64,000 bases of DNA from Janthinobacterium agaricidamnosum NBRC 102515 = DSM 9628 (lineage in GTDB: Bacteria; Pseudomonadota; Gammaproteobacteria; Burkholderiales; Burkholderiaceae_D): the NCBI RefSeq assembly GCF_000723165.1, contig NZ_HG322949.1, positions 3,758,338 through 3,822,337 on the forward strand. The letters run 5' to 3'. The first letter of the stretch is position 1; each line of letters starts with the position of its first letter. This document shows positions 28,632 to 38,132 of the stretch, one piece after another. The position numbers and the translations under genes are program-made. The notes under the pieces were generated by a model. The model was not told where the DNA came from. It saw only the letters and a program-made list of their open reading frames with translations, and did no database searches.

Positions 28632-29240
28632 TTAACGTGGAAAGTGAGGGGGCGGAACGATACGCCATTCCGGCGGAATATCGGGCATCACGAAACGGCT
28701 GCAATCGTGGCCGGGCGGGGTGGAACTTTTTAACAAGTGGTAATGACTGGCGATGCGCTCGACGATTTTCTGGATCGCGGGCAAGTAATCGGGATTGGCC
28801 TTCAAGTCGCCGCTGGCCAGCGTATAGCCGGAAAAATCGAGGTACATGCCCGGCTCGGTGATTTGGCGCGGCAAGCCGGCCGGATGGCGGGTCATGATGA
28901 CGGGAATGATCAGATGGCTGGGCAAGGTGTACCAGCCGCGCCGTTCCAGTTCGATCAACTGCATCGCGGCAAACTCGCGCCGGGTATAGGGATGGGCTTC
29001 ATACTTGGGCGTGTACAGCAGGATCATGCAAACGCTCTCGCACAAGGCGCGCGCAATGCGCTGGTCCAGGTCGTCGCCTCCCCCCAGCTGTTCGCTGTCG
29101 ACAAACAAGGCATGCTCGTTGTCAAGATGTGGTTCCAGATAGCATTGCAGCGCTTCAATCAAGTCATTCTTGAACTTGTTCATGAACACATAATGGCCGT
29201 GCGCATAACTGAAGAAACAGCCGTAGCGGACAGTATCCAT
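28632..29240 (-). CDS. TIR-domain protein paired with the KGGTGRT ATPase
   Basis: A 202-residue protein with a TIR fold: box 1 CFFSYAHGH (residues 8-16), the BB-loop region ALFVDSEQLGGGDDLDQRI (44-62), and MILLYTPKYEAHPYTRREF (72-90). Glu89 aligns with the catalytic Glu of NAD-cleaving TIRs, although the usual Trp-Cys is replaced by Tyr-Thr. It resembles FxsC-type TIR-like proteins. A strong GGAAGGGGGG Shine-Dalgarno precedes the ATG. It lies just upstream of the ATPase-TPR gene and is otherwise isolated. NADase activity is only inference. Confidence 0.85.
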   Translation of the reverse strand: MDTVRYGCFFSYAHGHYVFMNKFKNDLIEALQCYLEPHLDNEHALFVDSEQLGGGDDLDQRIARALCESVCMILLYTPKYEAHPYTRREFAAMQLIELERRGWYTLPSHLIIPVIMTRHPAGLPRQITEPGMYLDFSGYTLASGDLKANPDYLPAIQKIVERIASHYHLLKSSTPPGHDCSRFVMPDIPPEWRIVPPPHFPR

Positions 29241-29327
29241 ATCATCCCCCCTTCCTGTTCCTTCTCATTTGTTGCCTTACTGATAATGCGACACTTTTAC
29301 CCACTCTAATCAGCTGGGTCACTGGCA

Positions 29328-29345
29328 CTTTGCGCTGGCGCAAAG
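29328..29345. promoter_or_regulatory. Perfect 8-bp palindrome in the TIR/qor divergent region
   Basis: CTTTGCGC, a TG centre, then GCGCAAAG, in the 276-base gap between the divergent TIR and quinone oxidoreductase genes. No U-tract follows, so it is more likely an operator than a terminator. No regulator gene is adjacent. Confidence 0.4.
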
Positions 29346-29516
29346 ATACATCGGCCTCATGCATATGCATGCGGCAAGGGGCGTCAGTTCGTTTGCAGCA
29401 GGAAATAAATCTCTGGAAAGAGCATCGGAAACGCGTGTCCGGAGCCGGATTCAGGCATAATCAAAAAAATAAACGGTCGTACTATTTTCTGATGACATCA
29501 ACCCTGGAGGAGACAA

Positions 29517-30494
29517 ATGAAAGCGATAGTATGCAAGGCGTGGGGCTTGCCGGACAGCCTGGCGGTCGAGGAGTTGCCGGACCTGGTGGCGGGGCCGGGC
29601 CAGGTAGTGCTGGACGTCAAGGCAGCCGGCGTCAACTTTCCCGACGTGCTGATCATCCAGGGTAAATACCAGTTCAAGCCGGAACTGCCCTTCATACCCG
29701 GCAGCGAAGTCGCCGGCGTGGTGCGCGCGGTCGGCGACGGCGTCAGCGCTTACCAGCCGGGCGACCGTGTCATCGCCTTCAGCGCCGTCGGCGGTTTTGC
29801 GCAGCAGCTGGCGGTGCCGGCGCAAGCGTTGATGCCTATGCCGCCCGGCATGGATTTCGATACCGCGGCCGCCATCACGCTGACCTACGGCACCTCGCAC
29901 CATGCGGTGCTCGACCGCGCCGCGCTCAAAGCTGGCGAGACCATGCTGGTTCTTGGCGCGGCCGGCGGAGTCGGACTGGCCGCCATCGAGATCGGCAAGG
30001 CGCTCGGCGCACGCGTGATCGCGGCGGCGTCCAGCGATGACAAGCTGGCGGTCTGCACCGCGCACGGCGCCGACGCCACCATCAACTATGCCAGCGGCGA
30101 CTTGCGCGAGGCGATCAAGGCGGCCACCGACGGCAAGGGGCCGGACGTGATCTACGATCCGGTCGGCGGCGTTTATGCGGAAGCGGCGTTCCGCGCGATC
30201 GGCTGGCGCGGACGTTACCTGGTGGTCGGTTTCGCCAATGGCGAGATACCGAAATTGCCGCTCAACCTGGCCTTGCTGAAAGGCGCGTCGCTGGTCGGCG
30301 TGTTTTGGGGCGAATACGCCAAGCGCGAGCCGAAGGCGAACCTGGCGGCGATGCGCCAGTTGCTGGGCTGGCTGGCCGAAGGCAGGATCCGGCCGCATAT
30401 CTCGGCCCGCTATGCATTGGAAGACACGGCGCAGGCATTGAACGACATGGCGGCGCGCAAGGTGACCGGCAAGGTGGTGATCTTGCCGGGGTGA
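29517..30494 (+). CDS. NADPH:quinone oxidoreductase family protein (MDR superfamily)
   Basis: A medium-chain dehydrogenase/reductase of the zinc-free quinone oxidoreductase type; these reduce quinones or enones with NADPH. The 325-residue product has the GroES-like N-terminal domain (AAGVNFPDVLIIQGKY, FIPGSEVAGVVRAVGDGV) and the nucleotide-binding motif MLVLGAAGGVGLAAIEIGKALG (about residues 141-162). Its start has an excellent GGAGGAG. The exact substrate cannot be told from the sequence. Confidence 0.9.
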   Translation: MKAIVCKAWGLPDSLAVEELPDLVAGPGQVVLDVKAAGVNFPDVLIIQGKYQFKPELPFIPGSEVAGVVRAVGDGVSAYQPGDRVIAFSAVGGFAQQLAVPAQALMPMPPGMDFDTAAAITLTYGTSHHAVLDRAALKAGETMLVLGAAGGVGLAAIEIGKALGARVIAAASSDDKLAVCTAHGADATINYASGDLREAIKAATDGKGPDVIYDPVGGVYAEAAFRAIGWRGRYLVVGFANGEIPKLPLNLALLKGASLVGVFWGEYAKREPKANLAAMRQLLGWLAEGRIRPHISARYALEDTAQALNDMAARKVTGKVVILPG

Positions 30495-30551
30495 GGTCAG
30501 GAAGGTCGGCGGGCGCGCGGTGCGCCGGGCCGGCCTGCGCATCGCTGCAAA

Positions 30552-32585
30552 CTATTGCTTGGCCGGCAAGTTCTTGAAGAATTCCACCACTTCGGCCGTA
30601 TCGCGCGTGCGCTTGAATGGCGGCAAGCTTTGCCAGATGCGCTTGCCGTACGGCTTGGAAATCAGGCGCGGATCGCAAATCATCAGCACGCCGCGGTCGC
30701 CCTCGTCGCGGATCAGCCGTCCGGCGCCCTGCTTCAGGTTGATGATCGCTTCCGGCAGCGAGTGATGCATGAAGCCGTTCAGCCCCTGCTTTTCCATCAC
30801 TTCGATGCGCGCGGCCAAGACCGGATCGTCGGGCGGCGCGAACGGCAATTTGTCGATGATGACCAGCGACAAGGCGTCGCCGCGCACGTCGACGCCTTCC
30901 CAAAAACTCTGGCTGCCGATCAGCACGCCATTGCCGGCGCTGCGGAACTGGTCCAGCAATTCGGTACGGCCCCGCTCGCCCTGCACGAACAGCGGAAAGT
31001 TCAAGCCGCGCTTGGCGAACTCATCGGCCAACCGCTCGGCCGCCCGCTTCACCGCGCGCAAGGTGGTGCACAGGAAGAAAGTACGTCCGCCAGCCGCTTC
31101 GATGATCGGCAAGGCGCAATCGATGACGGCGTCGGTATAGCCCATCGAATTGGGTTGCGGCAAATTCTGCGGCACAAACAGCAAGCCTTGCTGGCCATAG
31201 TCGAACGGACTCGGCCAGGTGCGCGCCGGTTCGCCGGTCAAGCCCATCTGTTCGGAAAAATGCTTGAAGTCGTTTTTGACGGCCAGCGTCGCCGACGCGA
31301 AAATCCAGCTGCGCGGCGCGCCCTCGCGCTGGTTATTGAAAATCGGCGCGATCGATAGCGGGGTCTTATGCAATTGCAAGGAACTGGAAAACGCTTCGAC
31401 CCAGAACACCGCCTCTTCGCCGGTGGCGACCTTGGCCTTCGGATCGAACTTCCAGCCGGCCAGCTGCTGCGCCAGCTCGACGCCGCGCACGCGGCATTGT
31501 TCCAGCGTCTCGGCCCGTTCGGCCTGGCTTTCCAGTACCGCCACCATGCCGTCCAGCTCATCCTTCAGCGTGTCCAGCGCCGGGAAGAAATCGCTCGATG
31601 CGGCGATTTGCGGCAGCGACAGGCGCACGATATCTTGCGGGAAAGTCAGGCGCAAATCGCGCGCGGCCTTTTCCACCACCGTCACGGTCCTGGCCCAGTC
31701 GATGCCGCGCGCGTGCGCCAGGCCCTCGGCCAGCACATCGCGGCACAATTCGAGGATTTGCGAGGTCGAGATGGTATTGCCAAAGAATAGCGTGGCGGTG
31801 TCGGGCAACTGGTGCGCTTCATCGAAGATGATGGTGTTGGCCGATGGCAGCAGTTCGGCGACGCCGGTATCCTTCAAGGCCACGTCGGCAAAGAACAGGT
31901 GGTGGTTGACCACCACCACGTCCGCCTGCTGGGCTTCCTTGCGCGCCTTCATCACAAAACAGTCCTGGTAATACTGGCATTCCGCGCCCATGCACGTGTC
32001 GCGGGTCGACGTCACCAGGTTCCAGATCAGCGCGTTTTCCGGCACCTTGGTCAATTCGGCCTTGTCGCCGGAACTGGTCATCTTGAGGAAGCGCGAAATT
32101 TCGCGTAAATGGCCGACGTCGTCGCGCGACGTCATGCGGCCATTCTGCAAGGTGCGCTCCAGGTGGTAATGGCAAACGTAGTTCGAACGGCCCTTCAGCA
32201 GCGCCACCGAGACCGGCGCCTGCAATGCCGCGCGCACGGTCGGAATATCGCGCAAGAACAATTGGTCCTGCAAGTTCTTGGTGCCGGTCGAGACGATGGT
32301 CTTGCCGCCCCACAGCAGCGCCGGCACCAGGTAAGCAAAGGTCTTGCCCGTGCCCGTGCCCGCCTCGGCGATCAGCGTGGTCTGGGTATCGATCGCATGG
32401 GCAATCGCCTTGGCCATCTCGGTTTGCGAGCGGCGCGGCTTGTAGCTGCCGACCGCCGGCCCGAGCGGACCGCCGGCGCCAAACAGGCGTTCGATATCCT
32501 CGTCGTGCTTGCCGGGCTCTTCAAGCGGCAATAACTGATCGGCTGGTTGAGCCTGGTCGGCCGGTATTAAATGTTGTTCGGTCAA
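30552..32585 (-). CDS. DinG/YoaA-family ATP-dependent DNA helicase
   Basis: An XPD/Rad3-like superfamily 2 helicase for repair of structured DNA. The 677-residue product has Walker A AEAGTGTGKTFAYL (about residues 72-85), the Fe-S domain cysteines (CHYHLE and CMGAECQYYQDCF), DEAH in IIFDEAHQLP (about 253-262), and the late motifs SFWEGVDVRG and KQGAGRLIRDEGD. It reads more like YoaA than DinG, but the two are hard to separate. The start has only a weak ribosome binding site. It is followed by a small YdcH-like gene. Confidence 0.92.
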   Translation of the reverse strand: MTEQHLIPADQAQPADQLLPLEEPGKHDEDIERLFGAGGPLGPAVGSYKPRRSQTEMAKAIAHAIDTQTTLIAEAGTGTGKTFAYLVPALLWGGKTIVSTGTKNLQDQLFLRDIPTVRAALQAPVSVALLKGRSNYVCHYHLERTLQNGRMTSRDDVGHLREISRFLKMTSSGDKAELTKVPENALIWNLVTSTRDTCMGAECQYYQDCFVMKARKEAQQADVVVVNHHLFFADVALKDTGVAELLPSANTIIFDEAHQLPDTATLFFGNTISTSQILELCRDVLAEGLAHARGIDWARTVTVVEKAARDLRLTFPQDIVRLSLPQIAASSDFFPALDTLKDELDGMVAVLESQAERAETLEQCRVRGVELAQQLAGWKFDPKAKVATGEEAVFWVEAFSSSLQLHKTPLSIAPIFNNQREGAPRSWIFASATLAVKNDFKHFSEQMGLTGEPARTWPSPFDYGQQGLLFVPQNLPQPNSMGYTDAVIDCALPIIEAAGGRTFFLCTTLRAVKRAAERLADEFAKRGLNFPLFVQGERGRTELLDQFRSAGNGVLIGSQSFWEGVDVRGDALSLVIIDKLPFAPPDDPVLAARIEVMEKQGLNGFMHHSLPEAIINLKQGAGRLIRDEGDRGVLMICDPRLISKPYGKRIWQSLPPFKRTRDTAEVVEFFKNLPAKQ

Positions 32586-32621
32586 AATAAACTTTGGTGA
32601 GGCCGGGACGCGGGACGCGGT

Positions 32622-32825
32622 TCAGGCCGGGACATCGGGAACTAATTGCATTTTCAGCAGGGTGATATAGTCTTTCAACTGCAACTTGCGCTTCTTGAGG
32701 CGGCGCAATTGAAGCTCATCGTGATGGCCGTCGAGTACCAATAATTCGATCACCGCGTCCAGGTCGCGGTGTTCGACATCGAGTTCAATCAGGCGCCGCT
32801 GTATTTGCTGCTGTGCATCGGTCAT
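32622..32825 (-). CDS. YdcH/DUF465-like small protein
   Basis: A 67-residue, helical, charged protein with the DUF465 pattern (QRRLIELDVEHRDLDAVIEL, then LRRLKKRKLQLKDYITLL). YdcH-type proteins are common in proteobacteria and of unclear function. I use the ATG at 32825, with AAGA nine bases upstream; an ATG at 32834 is possible. It is upstream of, and co-directional with, the DinG-family helicase gene, as a separate small gene. Confidence 0.8.
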   Translation of the reverse strand: MTDAQQQIQRRLIELDVEHRDLDAVIELLVLDGHHDELQLRRLKKRKLQLKDYITLLKMQLVPDVPA

Positions 32826-32965
32826 GGGTCGCATTCTTGGCAGGGTGATACGAATGATAATGCCGGCGCCGCAGTTGCGCCAGCGCCGCAAGCGCGTAGT
32901 GTAACCCGCCGCCGCCCGGGCGGCACCTGGTTTTGGCGCCGCGCCGGGCTGGACGCGGTTTCAGC

Positions 32966-33697
32966 TTATTTTTTCGCGTCGGCCGCGGCTGCGGCGGCCT
33001 CCGCTGCGGCCGCCGCGGCGGCATCGGCGGCTGCCTTGGCGGCCGCCCCGGCTTGTTTTTGCGCCACCGTATCGGCAACTTTCTTTTGCCGCTCCAGCGC
33101 TTCGGCCTGGCGGCGCTGGTACTCTGCCGCCTTGGCCGCGCGCGCGCCCGCTTCAGCCTGCTCTTGATCGGCCAGTTGCTTGATCTTCAAGTCATGCTCG
33201 GCCTGGCGCTGGGCCAGCGTCTTGCCGGAGGCCGGCGGCGCCGGTTCCGGCGCCACCACTTTCAGCGGCGCCGGCGGCGCGGCGGCCCGCGCGGCGGCAT
33301 CGGCGGCGGCGTCCTGCAAGCCACGCTCCAATTCCGCGTCGCGCCTGGCGACCGAATCGGCGCGCTTGAAATGGCTGGCCTCGACTTCGATGGCGCGCAA
33401 TTGCAGCAGCGCCATGCGGCGGACTTCCTTGGCCTTGTCGAGGCAATTGTTGACGAAGAACTTGGCGTAGCACACTTGCTCGCTGGCGGCATACACGGCT
33501 TCCGCTTCAGCCCGCTCGAGGCTCACTTTTTCCAGCTTGGCGTCGGCGCCTTCCACCGTCGTGGTGAGCGGCACCACGATAGGCGCGGCGTGGCGCGGTG
33601 CTTGCGCGCAGCCGGCCAGCGCCAGGAGCAATGCCAGCGCCGGCGCCCAGCCCGCGCGCAGCGGGCTGGACAGGGATTGTTTGAATTGACTTGCCAT
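32966..33697 (-). CDS. Hypothetical lipoprotein with coiled coil and Ala-rich tail
   Basis: A 243-residue protein starting MASQFKQS with a good AAGGA ribosome binding site. The lipobox is LLALAGC with Cys30. The middle has a helical segment with a conserved-looking Cys pair (SEQVCYAKFFVNNCLDKAKE), followed by Ala/Pro-rich linker and a coiled coil (LAQRQAEHDLKIKQLADQEQ) that ends in an Ala/Lys-rich low-complexity tail. It is downstream of zapE on the same strand. No known family is recognised. Confidence 0.75.
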   Translation of the reverse strand: MASQFKQSLSSPLRAGWAPALALLLALAGCAQAPRHAAPIVVPLTTTVEGADAKLEKVSLERAEAEAVYAASEQVCYAKFFVNNCLDKAKEVRRMALLQLRAIEVEASHFKRADSVARRDAELERGLQDAAADAAARAAAPPAPLKVVAPEPAPPASGKTLAQRQAEHDLKIKQLADQEQAEAGARAAKAAEYQRRQAEALERQKKVADTVAQKQAGAAAKAAADAAAAAAAEAAAAAADAKK

Positions 33698-33741
33698 CTT
33701 GCTTGTTTCCTTATCCGATTTCAATCCGCGGCGCATCCGCG

Positions 33742-34839
33742 TCACACCATCGCATCGGCCGCGCCGCGCTGTTCTTTTTCCATATATTCGCGCGATTGCA
33801 TCTCGACAATGCGCGACACGGTGCGATGAAATTCATTCGACAGCGTGCCGTTGGTATACAGTTCTTCCGGCGGCACTTCGGCCGACATCAGCAGTTTCAC
33901 CTTTTGATCGTAAAACACGTCGATCAGCCAGGTGAAGCGGCGCGCCTCGGAAGATTGTGCCGCCGACATCGCCGGTATCCCGGACAATATCACGGTATGA
34001 AAACGGCTGGCGATTTCCAGGTAATCGTTTTGCGAGCGGGGGCCGCCGCACAGCGTCGCGAAATCGAACCAGATGATGCCGCCGGCGCGGCGCAGGCAGC
34101 GGATTTCGCGGCTTTCGATCAGGATGCGTGAATCGTCGTCGGCGGTCTCGGCCACGCTGGCGTAGGCGTGCCGCAGCGCCTTGTCGGCGGCCGCGCCCAG
34201 CGGCGTGTAATACGAATCGACCTGTTCCAGCGCGCGCGAACGGTAATCGATGCCGGCGTCGATATTCATCACGTCCAGCTTTTCCTTCAGCAGCGCGATG
34301 GTCGGCAGCATGCGGTTGCGGTGCAAGCCGTCCGGGTACAGCAAGTCCGGATCGTAGTTCGAGGTCATGATGAACGACACGCCGTTGGCGAACAGCGCCG
34401 ACAGCAGGTTGTACAGGATCATCGCATCGGCGATGTCGGAGACGTGGAATTCATCGAAGCAGATCAGCCGGTATTTCTTGGCGATGCGGCGCGCCACCTC
34501 GTCGAGCGGGTCGGCCACGCCTTTCAATTCATCGAGCTGGCGGTGCACGCCGCGCATGAATTCATGGAAGTGCAGCCGCGTCTTGCGCACCAGCGGCACC
34601 ACCGAATAAAAACTGTCCATCAAAAACGATTTGCCGCGCCCCACCCCGCCCCACATGTAGACGCCGCGCGGCACCTCGGGACGCAGGATCAGGCGTTTCA
34701 AGCCATTCGAGCGCCGCGCCTTGAAGGCCACCCATTCCTCATAGGCGCGCTGCAGGCGGTCGACCGCGCGGCGCTGGGCGTCATCCGGCTTGAAGTCGCG
34801 TTGCTGCAACGCGTTCTGATAAAACTCTTCGACATTCAT
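33742..34839 (-). CDS. zapE: Cell division protein ZapE (AFG1-like ATPase)
   Basis: ZapE is an AFG1-type AAA+ ATPase that acts at the division site. The 365-residue product has Walker A GVYMWGGVGRGKSFLMDSF (about residues 59-77), Walker B RLICFDEFHVSDIADAM, and the sensor regions expected. Length is right. It is downstream of the odh operon with a strong hairpin between, and upstream of a lipoprotein gene on the same strand. Confidence 0.95.
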   Translation of the reverse strand: MNVEEFYQNALQQRDFKPDDAQRRAVDRLQRAYEEWVAFKARRSNGLKRLILRPEVPRGVYMWGGVGRGKSFLMDSFYSVVPLVRKTRLHFHEFMRGVHRQLDELKGVADPLDEVARRIAKKYRLICFDEFHVSDIADAMILYNLLSALFANGVSFIMTSNYDPDLLYPDGLHRNRMLPTIALLKEKLDVMNIDAGIDYRSRALEQVDSYYTPLGAAADKALRHAYASVAETADDDSRILIESREIRCLRRAGGIIWFDFATLCGGPRSQNDYLEIASRFHTVILSGIPAMSAAQSSEARRFTWLIDVFYDQKVKLLMSAEVPPEELYTNGTLSNEFHRTVSRIVEMQSREYMEKEQRGAADAMV

Positions 34840-34866
34840 GTGATTCGATCAACTTTATAGTGCAAA

Positions 34867-34901
34867 CGGGCCGGCAAGGCAGAAACTGCTTTGCCGGCCC
34901 G
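34867..34901 (-). terminator. Strong hairpin after lpdA, probable terminator
   Basis: A 16-bp stem (arms 34886-34901 and 34867-34882, one G-U pair) with a 3-base loop lies 30 bases past the lpdA stop. On the minus strand it is followed by TTTGCACTAT: a short U-run, so a weak terminator or a stabilising 3' hairpin. Confidence 0.6.
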
Positions 34902-34930
34902 CCGCGAGGTACGCGAGGTACTACCGGGTA

Positions 34931-36364
34931 TTAGAAGTTCAAGGTGCGTTTATCGACGGCCAACGCGGCTTCCTTGGTCGCTTCCGACAGCGATGGGTGA
35001 GCGTGGCAAATGCGCGCGATGTCTTCCGCCGACGCCTTGAATTCCATCGCCACCACAGCTTCGGAAATCAATTCCGACGCCATCGGGCCAACGATGTGCA
35101 CGCCGAGAATTTCGTCGGTGACCGCATCGGCCAGGAACTTGACCATGCCCGAGGTGTCGCCCAGCGCGCGTGCGCGGCCGTTCGCCATGAATGGGAAGGT
35201 GCCGGCCTTGTACGCGGTGCCGGCGGCTTTCAGCTGCTGTTCGGTCTGGCCGACCCACGCGATTTCCGGCGCGGTGTAGATCACCCATGGAATCGTGTTG
35301 AAGTTGGTGTGGCCGTGCTGGCCGGCGATGCGTTCAGCCACCGCGACACCCTCTTCTTCCGCCTTGTGCGCCAGCATCGGGCCGCGCACCACGTCGCCCA
35401 CCGCCCACACGTTCGGCAGGTTGGTCTTGCAATCGCCGTCGACCGCGATGAAACCGCGCTCGTCGAGCTGCAGGCCGACCTGGTCGGCGCCCAGGCCGTT
35501 GGTGTTCGGGGTGCGGCCGATCGAGATGATCAGCTTGTCGAACACGGCTTTTTGCGCTTCGCCCTTGGCGTCCGCGTATTCCACGGTGACGTCGTTCTTG
35601 CCCGGGGTGATCGCGCCGATCTTGCAACCCAGGTTGATGTTCAGGCCCTGCTTGGCGAACAGCTTGGCCGCTTCCTTGGCGATTTGCTCGTCGACCGCGC
35701 CGAGGAATACCGGCAAGCCTTCCAGCACCGTCACTTCAGCGCCCAGGCGGCGCCATACGCTGCCCATTTCCAGGCCGATCACGCCGGCGCCGATCACGCC
35801 CAGCCGAGCTGGCACGGCGTCGATCGCCAGTGCGCCGGTGTTCGACAGGATCAGTTTTTCATCGAACGGCGCGCCTGGCAATTCGCGGGCGTTGGAGCCG
35901 GTCGCGATCACCACGTGCCTGGCGCTCAGCGTTTCGGCGGCGGCGCCGCTGACGCTGATTTGATAACCTTCGGCGCTGGCGGCGCCGGCGAATGCCGCGC
36001 GGCCATGGAAGAAGGCGATCTTGTTTTTCTTGAACAGGTACAGGATGCCGTCATTGTTTTGCTTGACGACGGTATCTTTGCGCTTGAGCATCTGGCCCAG
36101 GTTCAGCGTCAAACCGGCGACGTCGATGCCGTGCTCGGCAAAGCTGTGGCCGGCGTGTTCGAAATGCTCGGACGATTGCAGCAGCGCCTTCGATGGAATG
36201 CAGCCGACGTTGGTGCAGGTGCCGCCTGGAGCGGGACCGCCCTTGGCGTTCGACCACTCATCGATACAGGCCACCGAAAAACCCAGTTGCGCGGCGCGGA
36301 TGGCGGCGATATAACCGCCAGGACCGGCGCCGATGACGACTACGTCAAATTGTTTAGTACTCAT
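34931..36364 (-). CDS. lpdA: Dihydrolipoyl dehydrogenase (E3)
   Basis: E3 flavoprotein that re-oxidises lipoamide for 2-oxoglutarate (and possibly pyruvate) dehydrogenase. From the ATG at 36364 (GGGATTT upstream) it is 477 residues, with the FAD motif [19 protein letters not shown], the redox-active disulfide region [17 protein letters not shown], the NAD-binding motif around [17 protein letters not shown], and the C-terminal His-Glu region ([15 protein letters not shown]). It follows sucB with a PspC gene between. Confidence 0.97.
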   Translation of the reverse strand: MSTKQFDVVVIGAGPGGYIAAIRAAQLGFSVACIDEWSNAKGGPAPGGTCTNVGCIPSKALLQSSEHFEHAGHSFAEHGIDVAGLTLNLGQMLKRKDTVVKQNNDGILYLFKKNKIAFFHGRAAFAGAASAEGYQISVSGAAAETLSARHVVIATGSNARELPGAPFDEKLILSNTGALAIDAVPARLGVIGAGVIGLEMGSVWRRLGAEVTVLEGLPVFLGAVDEQIAKEAAKLFAKQGLNINLGCKIGAITPGKNDVTVEYADAKGEAQKAVFDKLIISIGRTPNTNGLGADQVGLQLDERGFIAVDGDCKTNLPNVWAVGDVVRGPMLAHKAEEEGVAVAERIAGQHGHTNFNTIPWVIYTAPEIAWVGQTEQQLKAAGTAYKAGTFPFMANGRARALGDTSGMVKFLADAVTDEILGVHIVGPMASELISEAVVAMEFKASAEDIARICHAHPSLSEATKEAALAVDKRTLNF

Positions 36365-36368
36365 ATTT

Positions 36369-36725
36369 TTAAATCCCAATCTCTTCGTCTGGTACGAATA
36401 TCCACAAAAGAAGGTAAATCACCACGCCGAAGCCGAACGTCAGCGTAAACAGCGCGAACACCAGGCGCCAGATCCAGGACTCCATGCCGGACGCCCTGCC
36501 CAGCCCGCCGCACACGCCGCCCAGCCAGCGGTCGCCGCGCGAACGGCGCAAACGGTTGAATTCCTGCACCAGGTCATGCGATGCCTCGTCCGGCGCAGGC
36601 GCTTCCTTGTCGAGCTTGACGCCGCCATTCAACAGCCGGGCTTTCGCTTGCGCGAATTCCGCATCGGTTAACGCGCCAGCCTGGTGCAACTCATGCAGAC
36701 GCTGGATTTCTTCAGAGACGATCAT
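36369..36725 (-). CDS. SHOCT-PspC domain membrane protein inside the odh operon
   Basis: A 118-residue protein. The N-terminal SHOCT-like helix pair ([19 protein letters not shown], about residues 10-28) is followed by a PspC domain: a Trp/Gly stretch ([22 protein letters not shown]) and a hydrophobic membrane helix (about 88-110). PspC proteins sense membrane stress with PspB and the sigma-54 phage-shock system, but no psp gene is here. It sits between sucB and lpdA and ends 4 bases before lpdA, so it is likely co-expressed with lpdA. Confidence 0.88.
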   Translation of the reverse strand: MIVSEEIQRLHELHQAGALTDAEFAQAKARLLNGGVKLDKEAPAPDEASHDLVQEFNRLRRSRGDRWLGGVCGGLGRASGMESWIWRLVFALFTLTFGFGVVIYLLLWIFVPDEEIGI

Positions 36726-36740
36726 ATCGCTACCTCATTC

Positions 36741-36774
36741 AAAAAAGGTCAAGGTTCCCGCCGGAGCGGGAACC
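36741..36774 (-). terminator. Intrinsic terminator or attenuator between sucB and the PspC gene
   Basis: A perfect 9-bp stem GGTTCCCGC / GCGGGAACC (36753-36761 and 36766-36774) on the minus strand, followed by TTGACCTTTTTT. It lies 71 bases past the sucB stop and would separate sucAB from pspC-lpdA expression. Confidence 0.7.
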
Positions 36775-36844
36775 GGTTGCGTCTTCTGGTATGGCTTGGT
36801 GTTGCGTGGTGATGCTTTACCTAAGCGTCTGAGATACGCTCAGC

Positions 36845-38101
36845 TTACAGGTCCAGCAATAAACGGGCCGGATCTTCCAGCGCTTCTTTCATCGCCACCA
36901 GGCCCAGCACGGCTTCGCGGCCGTCGATGATGCGGTGGTCGTACGACATGGCCAGGTAGTTCATCGGACGCACCACGACCTGGCCGTTTTCGACCACGGC
37001 GCGGTCCTTGGTCGCGTGCACGCCCAGGATCGCCGATTGCGGCGGGTTGATGATCGGGGTCGACAGCATCGAACCGAAGGTGCCGCCGTTCGAGATCGAG
37101 AACGTGCCGCCGGTCAGGTCGTCCAGCGTCAGCTTGCCTTCCTTGGCCTTGGCGCCGAATTCACCGATTTTTTTCTCGATGTCGGCGATCGACAATTGGT
37201 CGGCGTTGCGGATGATAGGCACCACCAGGCCGCGTGGCGAACCGACTGCGATGCCGATGTCGAAGTAGCCGTGGTAAACGATGTCGTTGCCGTCGACCGA
37301 CGCATTGATGATCGGGTATTTTTTCAGGGCGGCGACCGCCGCCTTGACGAAGAACGACATGAAGCCCAGCTTGACGCCGTGCTCTTTCTCGAACTTGTCC
37401 TTGTATTTGTTGCGCAGGTCGATCACCGGCTGCATGTTCACTTCATTGAACGTGGTCAGGATCGCGTTGGTCGCTTGCGATTGCAGCAGGCGCTCGGCGA
37501 TACGGGCGCGCAGGCGGCTCATCGGCACGCGCTCTTCCGGACGGTCGCCCAGGTTGGCGGCGCCTGGCGCGGCAACTTGCTGCAGCGCCGGCTTGGCGAC
37601 GGCTGGCGCCAGCGGCGCGACCGCAGGCTTGGCGGAAGCGGCCAGGGCGTCGCCCTTGGTCACGCGGCCATCCTTGCCGGAACCGGCGACATCGCCGGCG
37701 GCCAGGCCTTTTTCGGACAGGATCTTGGCGGCGGCAGGCATCGCCACGTCGCCCTTGGTCGCTGCGACCGGCGCGGAAGCGGACGAAGCGGCTTCGGCGG
37801 CGGCGGCCAGCGCAGGCGCAGGCACGGCCGACACTTCCATCGGGCTGACCTTGGCGCTGCCATCGGTATCGATGATGGCGATGACTTCGCCGGCGACCAC
37901 GGTGGCGCCGTCGGCCTTGATGATCTGGACGATCACGCCGGCGGCTGGCGCAGGCAATTCCAGGACCACTTTATCGGTTTCGATGTCAATCAGGTTTTCG
38001 TCGCGCGAGACTGGTTCGCCGACTTTTTTATGCCATGCCAGCAGGGTCGCTTCCGCAACCGATTCCGACAATTGAGGGACTTTGACTTCGATTTGTGCCA
38101 T
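36845..38101 (-). CDS. sucB: 2-oxoglutarate dehydrogenase E2, dihydrolipoyl succinyltransferase
   Basis: E2 core of the 2-oxoglutarate dehydrogenase complex. From the ATG at 38101 (GGAG upstream) it is 418 residues, with one N-terminal lipoyl domain (lipoyl-Lys in [11 protein letters not shown], about residues 40-50), an Ala/Pro-rich linker, an E3-binding domain ([19 protein letters not shown]), and a catalytic domain ending in the active-site [16 protein letters not shown]. It is downstream of sucA, with a 14-bp hairpin in between. Confidence 0.97.
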   Translation of the reverse strand: MAQIEVKVPQLSESVAEATLLAWHKKVGEPVSRDENLIDIETDKVVLELPAPAAGVIVQIIKADGATVVAGEVIAIIDTDGSAKVSPMEVSAVPAPALAAAAEAASSASAPVAATKGDVAMPAAAKILSEKGLAAGDVAGSGKDGRVTKGDALAASAKPAVAPLAPAVAKPALQQVAAPGAANLGDRPEERVPMSRLRARIAERLLQSQATNAILTTFNEVNMQPVIDLRNKYKDKFEKEHGVKLGFMSFFVKAAVAALKKYPIINASVDGNDIVYHGYFDIGIAVGSPRGLVVPIIRNADQLSIADIEKKIGEFGAKAKEGKLTLDDLTGGTFSISNGGTFGSMLSTPIINPPQSAILGVHATKDRAVVENGQVVVRPMNYLAMSYDHRIIDGREAVLGLVAMKEALEDPARLLLDL

Positions 38102-38132
38102 GTATAACTCCGTGTTTTTGTTCAGTACAGCA

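Noticed and set aside
26046..29240. Full FxSxx-COOH peptide-modification locus
   Set aside because: No radical-SAM gene or precursor ending in F-x-S-x-x was found in the adjoining gaps; only the TIR and ATPase-TPR parts are present.
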